DNA of 64,000 nt from Patescibacteria group bacterium (GTDB taxonomy: Bacteria > Patescibacteriota > Patescibacteriia > 2-12-FULL-60-25). The DNA lies in the NCBI GenBank assembly GCA_023229665.1, contig JALNYW010000001.1:720088-784087 (forward strand). The letters are read 5' to 3'. A model generated the notes under the pieces. The model saw nothing but the letters and a program-made list of their open reading frames with translations, was not told the origin of the DNA and made no database searches. The position numbers and the translations under genes are program-made. Positions 23,035 through 30,574 of the stretch are shown in pieces (position 1 is the first letter of the stretch; every line of letters starts with the position of its first letter).

Positions 23035-24474
23035 TTACGGGCAGGGCCGGCTCGGATCCGACATGCTGCAGGCGTGAGCCGGCGAGTTGTCGTGCGAACC
23101 GGCGTTGACGGTGTGCCGGGGAATCAGATCCCCGAGGCCGTTGTCGTCCGCCTCCTCGGAAGCCACGGCCGGAGCCGGGTCTTCCGCGAAGGCCGTACGT
23201 ACCAGGATCATGCCGCATCCGGCCACCGCCATGATAATGGCGATGGTGGCGAGCGCGGTCGACGGAGTACCCTGGATCTTCGTGGAGAAGTAGAACGCGA
23301 GCGCCGCCATCACCAGAAGGGCGAAGACGAAGGTCGGGGTCACCGCATCCGCGAAGCCGATCGGATCGTGGATGGCAGATCCGTCACCGAACCCGCCTCC
23401 GATCCAGAGCAGCAAACGCCAGAGTCGATCGTAGAACAGCACGGGCAGGTGCGACTCGCCTTCTTGAGGTCCGACGCCGGCGTCGATCAGCCTCCAGAAG
23501 AAGCTGATGATGCCCGTCGCGCAGATGATGATCACGACGTTCTCCGCCATCCGCAGGAGCACCTTGCCGGTGATCCATACGTAGGCGATGAGCACGCCGA
23601 CTAGCACGATGAGCGTAGCCAGCTCGATGAGCCAAGCCAGCGGGCTGTGGAAGCTGATGAACAGCACCACCCACGCCGCCATCGCGCCGCCTGCGAACTT
23701 GTTGTCCACGAGCACTTCCCACATCTGCGAGCGCAGCTTGGAACGCTGCTCCGCGCTGATCTGAATGACACGGTTGTTGAGGCCGGTCAGCCCAGGGATG
23801 GAGACGGTGGCAAGCGGGACGATGAAACCGCCCCACGCACCGCCGCCCACCTCGATGCCCGAGGCCACGAGCGCGTACACGCCGACGAGCATCGCCAGGG
23901 CGAAGCTCAGCGTGAACAGCATCGCGATCACGAACAGGATGGCGCTGAACATCGAGTGGTAGAAGCCCACCCGATCCGCCAGGAGGAAGGTGTCGCTGAG
24001 CAGCGCCCCCGTCAGGACGACGAGGTTGAGCAACGCGTTGCGCACCATCGGCATGAAGAGCCAGGGCTCCCCATACGCCTTGTTGATCTCGTCCTGGCTG
24101 GTCTGCGTGGGGTTCTCCGGGATGTGCTGCACCCGGAAGACCATCCGCGCGGTCATGACCGCAACCGAGAGGGCGGAGATCTTGAACGCGAGGTTCAGGC
24201 TCCACCACTCCCAGTGGCCATCGACGTGCCACGCGCTGATCGTGCTCGCGATCGCGAGCGCGAGCATCACCGGCAGGATGACCCACCAGATCTGCCGCGT
24301 CGCGATCACGACCGTCCGGCTGGCGAAGACCTCGATCTCCGCCTTGGTCCACTCGGCCACGTCCTTGAGCAGGCCGACGAGGTTCTGGAACTGCGTCCAG
24401 AAGCGCATGACGACGAGCCAGAAGCCGGCTGCACCGCCGGCGTCCGCGAGAAGGTTGCTGATGTTCGGATTCAT
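23035..24474 (-). CDS. GC-rich orphan: multi-pass membrane protein
   Basis: Function unknown, 479 residues. About nine hydrophobic spans, including IWWVILPVMLALAIA, FSAILFVIAMLFTL, AAWVVLFISF and ATIAIIMAVAG, with a charged hydrophilic stretch (NPTQTSQDEINKAYG) between spans two and three and a soluble acidic C-terminus. The start is the ATG at 24474 with GAGG 5 nt before it. It follows the 24592 gene by 117 bp without a terminator, so the two form a small operon. Codons end almost always in G or C. Confidence 0.8.
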   Translation of the reverse strand: MNPNISNLLADAGGAAGFWLVVMRFWTQFQNLVGLLKDVAEWTKAEIEVFASRTVVIATRQIWWVILPVMLALAIASTISAWHVDGHWEWWSLNLAFKISALSVAVMTARMVFRVQHIPENPTQTSQDEINKAYGEPWLFMPMVRNALLNLVVLTGALLSDTFLLADRVGFYHSMFSAILFVIAMLFTLSFALAMLVGVYALVASGIEVGGGAWGGFIVPLATVSIPGLTGLNNRVIQISAEQRSKLRSQMWEVLVDNKFAGGAMAAWVVLFISFHSPLAWLIELATLIVLVGVLIAYVWITGKVLLRMAENVVIIICATGIISFFWRLIDAGVGPQEGESHLPVLFYDRLWRLLLWIGGGFGDGSAIHDPIGFADAVTPTFVFALLVMAALAFYFSTKIQGTPSTALATIAIIMAVAGCGMILVRTAFAEDPAPAVASEEADDNGLGDLIPRHTVNAGSHDNSPAHACSMSDPSRPCP

Positions 24475-24591
24475 GACGACCTCACAGAAGCGGAAGCGAC
24501 GAACAGTCAGGGGCACCATGCCCCCGACCGAATGTCGCGTGTATCAACCACGATTTCGGGCCAGAGGCCTCGGGCTCGTGGCAGAGCCTTG

Positions 24592-25419
24592 TCACTGGAA
24601 GCGTCGGCGCTTGGCCGTCGCGTCCTGCACGATCTTGCGGCTGTCCTCGACCTTCTTGTCGAAGGTCGTTGCCGCCTGATCGAGACCTCCGCCGTGGAAC
24701 ACGTCTTCGACGAGATCCTCGGTGAAGCTCTTCAGCTTGCCGCCGACGCCGCCCTCGCCACGCTGACCGCTCATGAGGCTCTTCAGCCTCTCGACGCCAT
24801 ACGTGTGGTCGGGCTCCTTCGACGCCTTGGCGATGTCGATGAGCTCTTCCGGGGTGGTCTGGATGCGGTATGCACCCGCGCGCATGAAGCGCTCGTATGC
24901 GTCCTTGTCCGCAGCCTTCAAGGCCTGCTCGATCTCGGACAACGTCTTCTTGAACGCGTCGTCCTTGATCGCCGCCTTGGCGCTGAAGTAGTCCGGACTG
25001 GCCTTCTTCTGCACCTTGTCGCCCTGGTCCTGCTTGGACTTGAGCGGCTCGAGCAGGGAACGCTTCTTCTCGAGCGCCCCGCGGATGGCCTTGCGGCTCT
25101 CCTCGGGGTTGTTCGCATCGAGCGTGGCGGAGATCTTGCCGACCTCCTCCACGCCCTGGACCAGGAAGTTCTCTGCCGCCTGTCGCCAGCCGGTCTCGAG
25201 ACCGAGGCCGGCGAAGGCGAGACCGATGCCCGACGCCCACTTGAGGCGGGTGTCGCCATCGAAGAGGAGCTTCCCGGGAATCCGCGACGCGATCGTCTCG
25301 ACCAAATCGGCCGGCATGAGCTGGACCGCCTTCTCGGCAGCCGCCCCCGCGATCATCTCGCGCGCTTCCTCCCAGAACGCCTGGGAGAGATTGATCCTGC
25401 GCTTGCTGGAGCTCGTCAT
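24592..25419 (-). CDS. GC-rich orphan: helical protein
   Basis: 275 residues, predicted mostly helical, no signal peptide. A weakly hydrophobic helix (LKWASGIGLAFAGLGL, about 59-74) could touch a membrane. A Lys/Glu-rich central part follows, then a basic end (TAKRRRFQ). Not recognised. AGGAGG lies 8 nt before the ATG. A consensus promoter on the minus strand gives a leader of about 140 nt. First gene of a two-gene unit with the multi-pass membrane protein, so a physical partnership is plausible but unproven. Confidence 0.78.
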   Translation of the reverse strand: MTSSSKRRINLSQAFWEEAREMIAGAAAEKAVQLMPADLVETIASRIPGKLLFDGDTRLKWASGIGLAFAGLGLETGWRQAAENFLVQGVEEVGKISATLDANNPEESRKAIRGALEKKRSLLEPLKSKQDQGDKVQKKASPDYFSAKAAIKDDAFKKTLSEIEQALKAADKDAYERFMRAGAYRIQTTPEELIDIAKASKEPDHTYGVERLKSLMSGQRGEGGVGGKLKSFTEDLVEDVFHGGGLDQAATTFDKKVEDSRKIVQDATAKRRRFQ

Positions 25420-25562
25420 GTTCCTATCCTCCTCCCTTTCGGGAAGTTTTCCCCGAAGGGATGTTTATCGAACTCGGATTGTCGAATGAGCCCGAAAGCT
25501 CTCTCAACCATACCTCGTTTCAGAGCCCAAGAAACCAATCAAGGTCCTCAGGATGAACAAGC

Positions 25563-25591
25563 AAATATAACACAAAAAAGCCCTTTTGTCA
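25563..25591 (-). promoter_or_regulatory. Promoter of the 25419-23035 unit
   Basis: On the minus strand TTGACA and TATATT are 17 nt apart, a near-consensus sigma-70 promoter about 145 bp before the start codon. Confidence 0.75.
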
Positions 25592-25634
25592 ACGATCCCA
25601 TGACACATTTTGGCTTAGATGGCGGAGGTCATTT

Positions 25635-25689
25635 TTAGCCAAATTTTTTAGGCTAATCTTGGCCTTTTCCCTTTTGAAAATTTGGCTAA
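25635..25689. repeat. 13-bp perfect inverted repeat between divergent promoters
   Basis: TTAGCCAAATTTT (25635-25647) and its exact reverse complement (25677-25689), 29 bp apart, in an AT-rich 400-bp gap between divergent GC-rich genes. Related TTTGGCT/AGGCTAA half-sites occur near 25610, 25650 and 25744. This looks like an operator array for a shared regulator. No protein-coding gene is seen in 25420-25822. Confidence 0.5.
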
Positions 25690-25708
25690 CTTTGAAAGAA
25701 AGGCTTGC

Positions 25709-25737
25709 TTGACTTTTGTATCAAAATATGCTATATT
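25709..25737 (+). promoter_or_regulatory. Promoter of the 25823-26791 lipoprotein gene
   Basis: TTGACT (25709-25714), 17-nt spacer, TATATT (25732-25737). The leader of about 80 nt holds a hairpin (GGGTGA/TCACCC, 25785-25800) before the ribosome site. Confidence 0.75.
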
Positions 25738-25822
25738 ATTATGTTAGCCTAGGGCTGCGGAAAGCAGTCACAGCTACGAGTCACGGGTGAGAAATCACCC
25801 AAAACAGTTCCGGAGGTCAGTC

Positions 25823-26791
25823 ATGAAGAACAGCAGCGCTCTCTACATCTCGATCAGCTTCGCCCTCGCGCTCGTCAGCGGCTGCGCCCCCATCGGGGTG
25901 TACGGCACGTCGACGGGCCACGGATCGTCCAGCCCCTTCCACCGCGAGCACAGCTCGTCGGCGGAGACCTACACGTGCATGGACGTCCGCGACGCCCAGG
26001 ACGACGAGACGACCGAGGAGGCCTTCAGCCTTCTCGAGCGCGTCGGGCTCATCCCCAGCGCGCACGACACCACGGTCAACTACCGCGACGCCGCCCGCCT
26101 GCTCTGCGAGCAGGAGGCGCGCCGCGGCGAGGAGCGGGAGGTTCCCGCCGACGTCTGCGAGCGCTGGCTCGCGGACGACGGCATTCCCGCCGACGCGACG
26201 GGCACGGTCACCTCGACCGAGCGCCTGGGCGTCGATCGCCGCGTGGAGGACATGGTCCTCCCGATCGCGCAGGCGCGCCTGTACTTCGGCCTCTTCATGG
26301 CCGATGCGCAGCGCTACTGCCAGGATCGCGAGGCGAGCACGGTCCTCCTCTCGGGGGGCATGCCCGCATCCGGCTTCGCCCTCTTCGCTCCGGTCGGAGC
26401 GATGGCGGGCACGAGCTACTTCGGTGGTCTCGGCGGCGGAAGCCTGGGCCTCGGCCTCGGCACCGCCGGCGGTTCGACGCCGGTCGCGTCCGAGAACATC
26501 GTTCTCGACACGCGGTTCATGAGCCCGAGCGTCACCGCGGTGGTGAGCATCATCAGCGTCCCGGCGGCCGGAAACGGTCGCGTCGCCCCCACGGCGCCCG
26601 GAACGCTGACGCTCACTTCCATGAGCGGCCAGATGCCGGTCGCGGTGCTCGACGGCTTCGACTACCAGGTCACCGTTCAGTGCCTGGTGAACGGAGCTCT
26701 GATGACCTCGTTCTCGCACACCTCGCGCTTCTCGTCGCCTACGGCGACCGGCGGGCGCCTCGAGCTCGACGTCATCTGCGGCCGCAGCTGA
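25823..26791 (+). CDS. GC-rich orphan: secreted lipoprotein
   Basis: 323 residues. Signal peptide with a lipobox-like LVSGC places a lipidated Cys near residue 21. A Ser/His-rich linker follows; then a helical region with conserved-looking cysteines (TCMDVRD, LLCEQEARR, DVCERWL, YCQDRE), a Gly-rich patch (GGLGGGSLGLGLG) and a C-terminal beta-rich part with two more Cys. Not recognised. Start at the ATG at 25823, GGAGG 6 nt before it; the longer frame is not supported. Very high G/C at third positions. lspA at 43938 encodes the enzyme needed to process it. Confidence 0.8.
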   Translation: MKNSSALYISISFALALVSGCAPIGVYGTSTGHGSSSPFHREHSSSAETYTCMDVRDAQDDETTEEAFSLLERVGLIPSAHDTTVNYRDAARLLCEQEARRGEEREVPADVCERWLADDGIPADATGTVTSTERLGVDRRVEDMVLPIAQARLYFGLFMADAQRYCQDREASTVLLSGGMPASGFALFAPVGAMAGTSYFGGLGGGSLGLGLGTAGGSTPVASENIVLDTRFMSPSVTAVVSIISVPAAGNGRVAPTAPGTLTLTSMSGQMPVAVLDGFDYQVTVQCLVNGALMTSFSHTSRFSSPTATGGRLELDVICGRS

Positions 26792-26840
26792 ACACGCCCT
26801 CGTCCAGATCATGACGAGCCTAAACAAAACCGATCCTGCT

Positions 26841-26874
26841 ACGCCCACACGAAGATGAAACTTCGGGTGGGCGT
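26841..26874 (+). terminator. Terminator of the lipoprotein gene
   Basis: ACGCCCAC/GTGGGCGT with an inner CGAAG/CTTCG stem. The T-tract after it is short, so termination strength is uncertain. Confidence 0.65.
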
Positions 26875-26885
26875 TTAAAGTTGTA

Positions 26886-26925
26886 CGAAACAAACCCTGC
26901 ACCATATGGTGCAGGGTTTGTTTCG
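26886..26925 (-). terminator. 40-bp perfect palindrome ending the pilin array
   Basis: Every one of 20 bp on each side matches around a central CATATG. It lies 15 bp beyond the stop of the last pilin-like gene and is its likely terminator. The GCACCATATGGTGC core resembles the GCGCCATGTGGTGC core of the hairpin after leuS. Confidence 0.75.
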
Positions 26926-26940
26926 CTGCGCAGCGAACGC

Positions 26941-27348
26941 TTAACTGGTGACTGCCACGAGCTGGCGCAAGACGAAGTCGGAGAGCGCGTAGGAGGCCAT
27001 GACGATGACGAGACCGATCACCGCATTGCGGATCATGGTTTTCGCCTCGCTCACGCCGTCCTCATCGCCGCCGGACGTCATCCACTTGAAGCCGCCGTAG
27101 AGGAAGTAGAACAGGAGCACGATGCCAAGGAATCCGAGAACCACGTTGATGATACGGCCTACGATGACGTAGAGATCCGTTTCACCTCCGCCGATCTGCG
27201 CCTTGGTCGCGATCGTGTTCGCGTCCTTCTGGCCGCGCACGAACGGGTTTTCGTTCAGGTTCGGAGCCTGTGCGCCCGCGAGGAGCGGCAAGGCCATGAG
27301 ACCCGTGGTCATACCCGTGAGGATGGCTTTTTTAAAAAGATGTTTCAT
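26941..27348 (-). CDS. T4SS-pilin-like small membrane protein (array member 6)
   Basis: 135 residues: signal peptide (1-27, ending LAGAQA), short polar N-domain, membrane span in GRIINVVLGFLGIVLLFYFLYGG, the conserved hairpin turn WMTSGGDEDGVSEAK, and a second span NAVIGLVIVMASYALSDFVL. This is the two-span VirB2-like pilin family typical of Patescibacteria. Likely subunits of a secretion or adhesion apparatus. Last gene of a six-gene array; ends at a palindromic hairpin. Confidence 0.85.
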   Translation of the reverse strand: MKHLFKKAILTGMTTGLMALPLLAGAQAPNLNENPFVRGQKDANTIATKAQIGGGETDLYVIVGRIINVVLGFLGIVLLFYFLYGGFKWMTSGGDEDGVSEAKTMIRNAVIGLVIVMASYALSDFVLRQLVAVTS

Positions 27349-27384
27349 ACAACCGGTGATGAATTAACCGATGAGTCAAACGTC

Positions 27385-27825
27385 TTACGTTGCGGGTGGC
27401 GATTCGGGTTCCGCCGGAGCGGCCGATTCGCTCGGAGCCGTAACGGCCGCCAAGTTCGACAGCACGTAGCTCGTGAGCGTATAGGCCCCGCCGATGATGA
27501 AGTAACCGACCACCGCGTTGAGAATCAAGCGCTTGGCGGTCTTTACCTTGTCCTCATCCCCGCCTGCCGTCATCCATACGAAGCCGGCATACAAGAACAA
27601 ACACAAGAGCACGATGCCAAGGAATCCAAGCAAGACGTTGATGACACGGCCGATCACGTCATTGATACACCCCGCGCTTGAGCATCCCGAATCCAAACCG
27701 GATCCCTGGGCCGCCGCCTGCAAGCCGGAATTGCCCGGCGTGATTTGGGCGAACGCGAAGGACGGCGCGACGAGCAAGCTCGCCGCAAGAAAAAAGGATG
27801 CGATGGAAGTGCGGAGGCGGTTCAT
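27385..27825 (-). CDS. T4SS-pilin-like small membrane protein (array member 5)
   Basis: 146 residues: signal peptide (1-26, ending FAFA), an N-domain with a Cys pair (DSGCSSAGC), span one GRVINVLLGFLGIVLLCLFLYAG, turn WMTAGGDEDKVKTAK, span two in NAVVGYFIIGGAYTL, and a Pro/Glu/Ala-rich C-terminal tail absent from the other members. Lies 36 bp from the next array gene on the same strand. Confidence 0.85.
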   Translation of the reverse strand: MNRLRTSIASFFLAASLLVAPSFAFAQITPGNSGLQAAAQGSGLDSGCSSAGCINDVIGRVINVLLGFLGIVLLCLFLYAGFVWMTAGGDEDKVKTAKRLILNAVVGYFIIGGAYTLTSYVLSNLAAVTAPSESAAPAEPESPPAT

Positions 27826-27853
27826 AGAGTGAGAAGCCGACGATCCAACTTAC

Positions 27854-28267
27854 TTACGTGGTAGGTTCCTGCGTTGCCGAGAGCAACGAGCTGATGACGA
27901 AGGTGGTGATCGCCCAAGCTGAGAGGATGATGGCGAGACCGATGATACCGGCCACGATCATGTTCTTTGCTTCGGAGGTCTTTTCTTCGTTACCGCCGGA
28001 CACCATATATTTGAAGCCGCCGATCAAAACGATCACGACAGCGATGATGCCGAGGAAGCCGAGGGCCACGTTGATAATACGAGCCGCCGTTTCACGGACG
28101 TCGCCGCCGCCGAGCTTCACGGCTCCTCCGATCTGGTCCAGACCAAGGTCGCTACCGTTCAAGTCTCCGCTTTGGGCGAAGGTTGCCGTCGGCAAAATGG
28201 TCGCCGCAGCAAGAGCTGCAGTAGCCGCGAAACCGACGAACTTTTTCATGCGTAGATTCATGCGCAT
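27854..28267 (-). CDS. T4SS-pilin-like small membrane protein (array member 4)
   Basis: 137 residues: signal peptide (ending TATFAQ), polar N-domain without Cys, span one ARIINVALGFLGIIAVVIVLIGG, turn YMVSGGNEEKTSEAK, span two IIGLAIILSAWAITTFV. A near-perfect AAGGAGGTGA ribosome site precedes two in-frame ATGs at 28267 and 28261; the stronger site than its neighbours suggests this is the most highly made subunit, perhaps the major pilin. Separated from array member 3 by 77 bp. Confidence 0.85.
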   Translation of the reverse strand: MRMNLRMKKFVGFAATAALAAATILPTATFAQSGDLNGSDLGLDQIGGAVKLGGGDVRETAARIINVALGFLGIIAVVIVLIGGFKYMVSGGNEEKTSEAKNMIVAGIIGLAIILSAWAITTFVISSLLSATQEPTT

Positions 28268-28344
28268 GTCACCTCCTTTCTCATGTTGGGATGGATCGCC
28301 AGCTTAAGCTGAACGACGCTGCATATCATAGCACACCCTCGGGA

Positions 28345-28962
28345 TTAACCTCCACGGATCACGCTAGCCGTCTCAAATAACAGACTGATAATTGAGTACG
28401 AGATAGCGACGATGACCATGCCGATAATGGCATTCAGGAAGATCCGCTGGCCGCTTTGCACCTTTTTCGAGTCTCCCCCGGCCAACATCCACGTGGCGCC
28501 GCCATAGACGAACATCAGGAGGAACAGGGCACCGACAAAACCTAATACCGTGCGAATAATGCGTCCGAGGAGCTGGTTCACGCTGACGCTGCCCAGCGGG
28601 TTTTGATACCCGAACTCCCCCGGGGTACGCGTGGGCGGTGGCGGAACTTCCGGCTCGGCTTCAGCCGCGGGTTCGGCATTCTCTTCACAGGTCGGGGCCG
28701 GACTGGTCGCGCACACCCGGCGAGCCGCCGCCGGTTCACCGCAGGAAGCCGTACATCGGACCAAGCAATCGCTATCATCATCGCAAGTCAGACCGCTTAA
28801 CCCGACATCCGGAGGATCATACAAGCCGCCATCCGGACCCAGACACGCGAATTTACACGTCTTTGCCGCTTCGGCGACTTCCGTCGGAGACAGGGCCATC
28901 ACGAACAAAAAAGCGAGGCCGATGAAAAGGAAATGGGAGGCGTACCGAGAGAAGCGTGTCAT
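28345..28962 (-). CDS. T4SS-pilin-like protein with Cys-rich N-domain (array member 3)
   Basis: 205 residues: signal peptide, then a Cys-rich extracytoplasmic part (TCKFAC, LTCDDDSDC, RCTASC, plus two more Cys) and a Pro/Glu linker, then the pilin core: span one GRIIRTVLGFVGALFLLMFVYGG, turn WMLAGGDSKKVQSGQ, span two NAIIGMVIVAISYSII. The added disulfide-rich domain could decorate a fibre. Starts 1 bp after array member 2. Confidence 0.83.
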   Translation of the reverse strand: MTRFSRYASHFLFIGLAFLFVMALSPTEVAEAAKTCKFACLGPDGGLYDPPDVGLSGLTCDDDSDCLVRCTASCGEPAAARRVCATSPAPTCEENAEPAAEAEPEVPPPPTRTPGEFGYQNPLGSVSVNQLLGRIIRTVLGFVGALFLLMFVYGGATWMLAGGDSKKVQSGQRIFLNAIIGMVIVAISYSIISLLFETASVIRGG

Positions 28963-28963
28963 A

Positions 28964-29719
28964 TTACGGCGAGAAAAAATCGAAGAAAATCCCGATCAAG
29001 TTATAGGAGAAGAAAATCAGCAAGAGGCCGATCACCGAATTCTTGATGATATTCTTCGCATCCTCCACGCGCTTTGAATCGCCGGCCGTCATCCAAGTCA
29101 CACCGCCATAAACGAACATGAGCAAGGCAATCGCCCCGATAATACCCAGCACGCCACGGATGCCGCGTCCGATAAAAGCCGGGATATCCGTATCCCGCCC
29201 CAATGGGTTGAATAAACGGATAGCGGCCGTGGAAGAAACGGCCTCGCCCGGAACGGTATCGGCCCCACAGCTTTGGGTAGTCCCGCTATACCCCACCGTC
29301 CCGCCGGCCGACTCTCCCCCGCTGCGCAGGTACTGGCAGCAACGTTCCAACGTTTCGACATCACGATAGATCGCTCCTCCGGCAATACAGGTATTCAGCG
29401 CCGGGATCCCGGGAGCGCCAGAAGCAGCCGTACAGCTTCCTCCATCGACGCACTGGCTCGAACACGTGCTCACCACGCCGGAATACGCATCGCCCAAATG
29501 CACGTTCGTCGTCCCCGTGCCGCGACCCGCACAAAAAGCGTCACATTGGGCCGTGGTGATATTTCCACCGACCGTGCCGCCCGGAACCACGTCATTTGCG
29601 CGATGGTTGGTGCAGGTAAATGCCGTCGTGCGGCATACGCAATAGGAACCGTCGGCCAAAGCGGGAGACGCCGGCAAAAGCAGGACCAAGGCAACCAAGA
29701 CGAGAAAAAAGCGTTTCAT
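28964..29719 (-). CDS. T4SS-pilin-like protein with Cys-rich N-domain (array member 2)
   Basis: 251 residues: signal peptide (ending PALA), Cys-rich extracytoplasmic domain of about 140 residues (YCVCRTTAFTC, QCDAFCAG, CSSQCVDGGSC, RCCQYL), then span one in GRGIRGVLGIIGAIALLMFVYGG, turn WMTAGDSKRVEDAK, span two NSVIGLLLIFFSYNLI. Here the usual GGD of the turn is shortened to GD. Three bp after array member 1. Confidence 0.83.
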   Translation of the reverse strand: MKRFFLVLVALVLLLPASPALADGSYCVCRTTAFTCTNHRANDVVPGGTVGGNITTAQCDAFCAGRGTGTTNVHLGDAYSGVVSTCSSQCVDGGSCTAASGAPGIPALNTCIAGGAIYRDVETLERCCQYLRSGGESAGGTVGYSGTTQSCGADTVPGEAVSSTAAIRLFNPLGRDTDIPAFIGRGIRGVLGIIGAIALLMFVYGGVTWMTAGDSKRVEDAKNIIKNSVIGLLLIFFSYNLIGIFFDFFSP

Positions 29720-29722
29720 ATG

Positions 29723-30526
29723 TTATTCGGCGGTCTCGGGACAACACCGGCGGGTTTCATCGCCGGCGCACAAGTCGGGAACGCAGCCACGGCTGTCCAT
29801 CTCCGCCTGGATGGCCGCGGCATCCGTAGCTGGCGCACGCAGGTATTGGCAGCTAAAACCCGGTTTCCGCACGCTGCAGGTATCGCCACCGCCCGCCGTA
29901 TCCGAACGGAACGTGTCATAAATGGTCGAAACCAGGAGCCCAGCGCCAAATACGAGCACCATGCCGATCAACGCGTTTTTGATCATGTCTTTTGCCTTGC
30001 TCACGTTTCCGCCTGACCCGGCCGTGAGATAGAGCACGCCGCCATACACAAAAGTCGCGAGCAGGATGGCGCCGGAAATCCCAAACAAAAAGTTCGCAAA
30101 GTTTACGCCCGTCTGGACGATATCATCCAAACCGCAATCGCCATCGTCGATACACTCCGGCAATTGAAGCCGTAGGAATCCCCCGCCGCCCGCTCCTCCA
30201 CCGCCAGCCGTGCCCGCATCACCCGTTGCACCTTCACGGCCACCCGTACCCGGCGCACAGCAGACGATATTATCTCCGCCGGCGCACAATCCGGAAACGC
30301 AACGCTGCGAGCGCTGGGTCGCGCTGACGCTGCTCACGTTTTGACAGCTGAATGAACCGAAATCCGCGCCCGAAGACCGCGCCACATTGGCGGCCACGGT
30401 CTTATTCGCATCGGTTAAATCATCGAATATGCCACAGGCGCCGACTTGGGCGAATGCGGGCAGGGCGGACGATAAAAGAAACAGGGCGGATCCGGCGACA
30501 AAGGCGCGGCGCATCAGGGGATGCAT
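29723..30526 (-). CDS. T4SS-pilin-like protein with Cys-rich N- and C-domains (array member 1)
   Basis: About 267 residues. Signal peptide (ending PAFAQ), a Cys-rich region with Gly-rich linker (GGGGAGGGG), pilin core with span one FANFLFGISGAILLATFVYGG, turn YLTAGSGGNVSKAK, span two NALIGMVLVFGAGLLV, and, unlike the others, a second Cys-rich domain after span two ending in TRRCCPETAE. I use the ATG at 30526 with AAGG upstream; the longer frame starts with GTG. First gene of the array. Confidence 0.82.
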   Translation of the reverse strand: MHPLMRRAFVAGSALFLLSSALPAFAQVGACGIFDDLTDANKTVAANVARSSGADFGSFSCQNVSSVSATQRSQRCVSGLCAGGDNIVCCAPGTGGREGATGDAGTAGGGGAGGGGFLRLQLPECIDDGDCGLDDIVQTGVNFANFLFGISGAILLATFVYGGVLYLTAGSGGNVSKAKDMIKNALIGMVLVFGAGLLVSTIYDTFRSDTAGGGDTCSVRKPGFSCQYLRAPATDAAAIQAEMDSRGCVPDLCAGDETRRCCPETAE

Positions 30527-30546
30527 AACGGCCTTATGATAACACA

Positions 30547-30569
30547 CAGGCGACCCGACGGGTCGCCTG
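30547..30569 (-). terminator. Terminator of galU-SBP unit
   Basis: Ten-bp perfect stem with GAC loop, 5 bp beyond the stop of the solute-binding protein. The T-tract is weak. Confidence 0.6.
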
Positions 30570-30574
30570 CTGGT

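Noticed and set aside
23647..25638. Open frame of 663 codons on the plus strand
   Set aside because: Runs antisense across two GC-rich minus-strand genes and the gap between them; composition is Arg/Asp/Leu-biased with no domain.
26941..30526. A complete type IV secretion system
   Set aside because: Only pilin-like subunits are present; no ATPase, channel or coupling protein is in the window.
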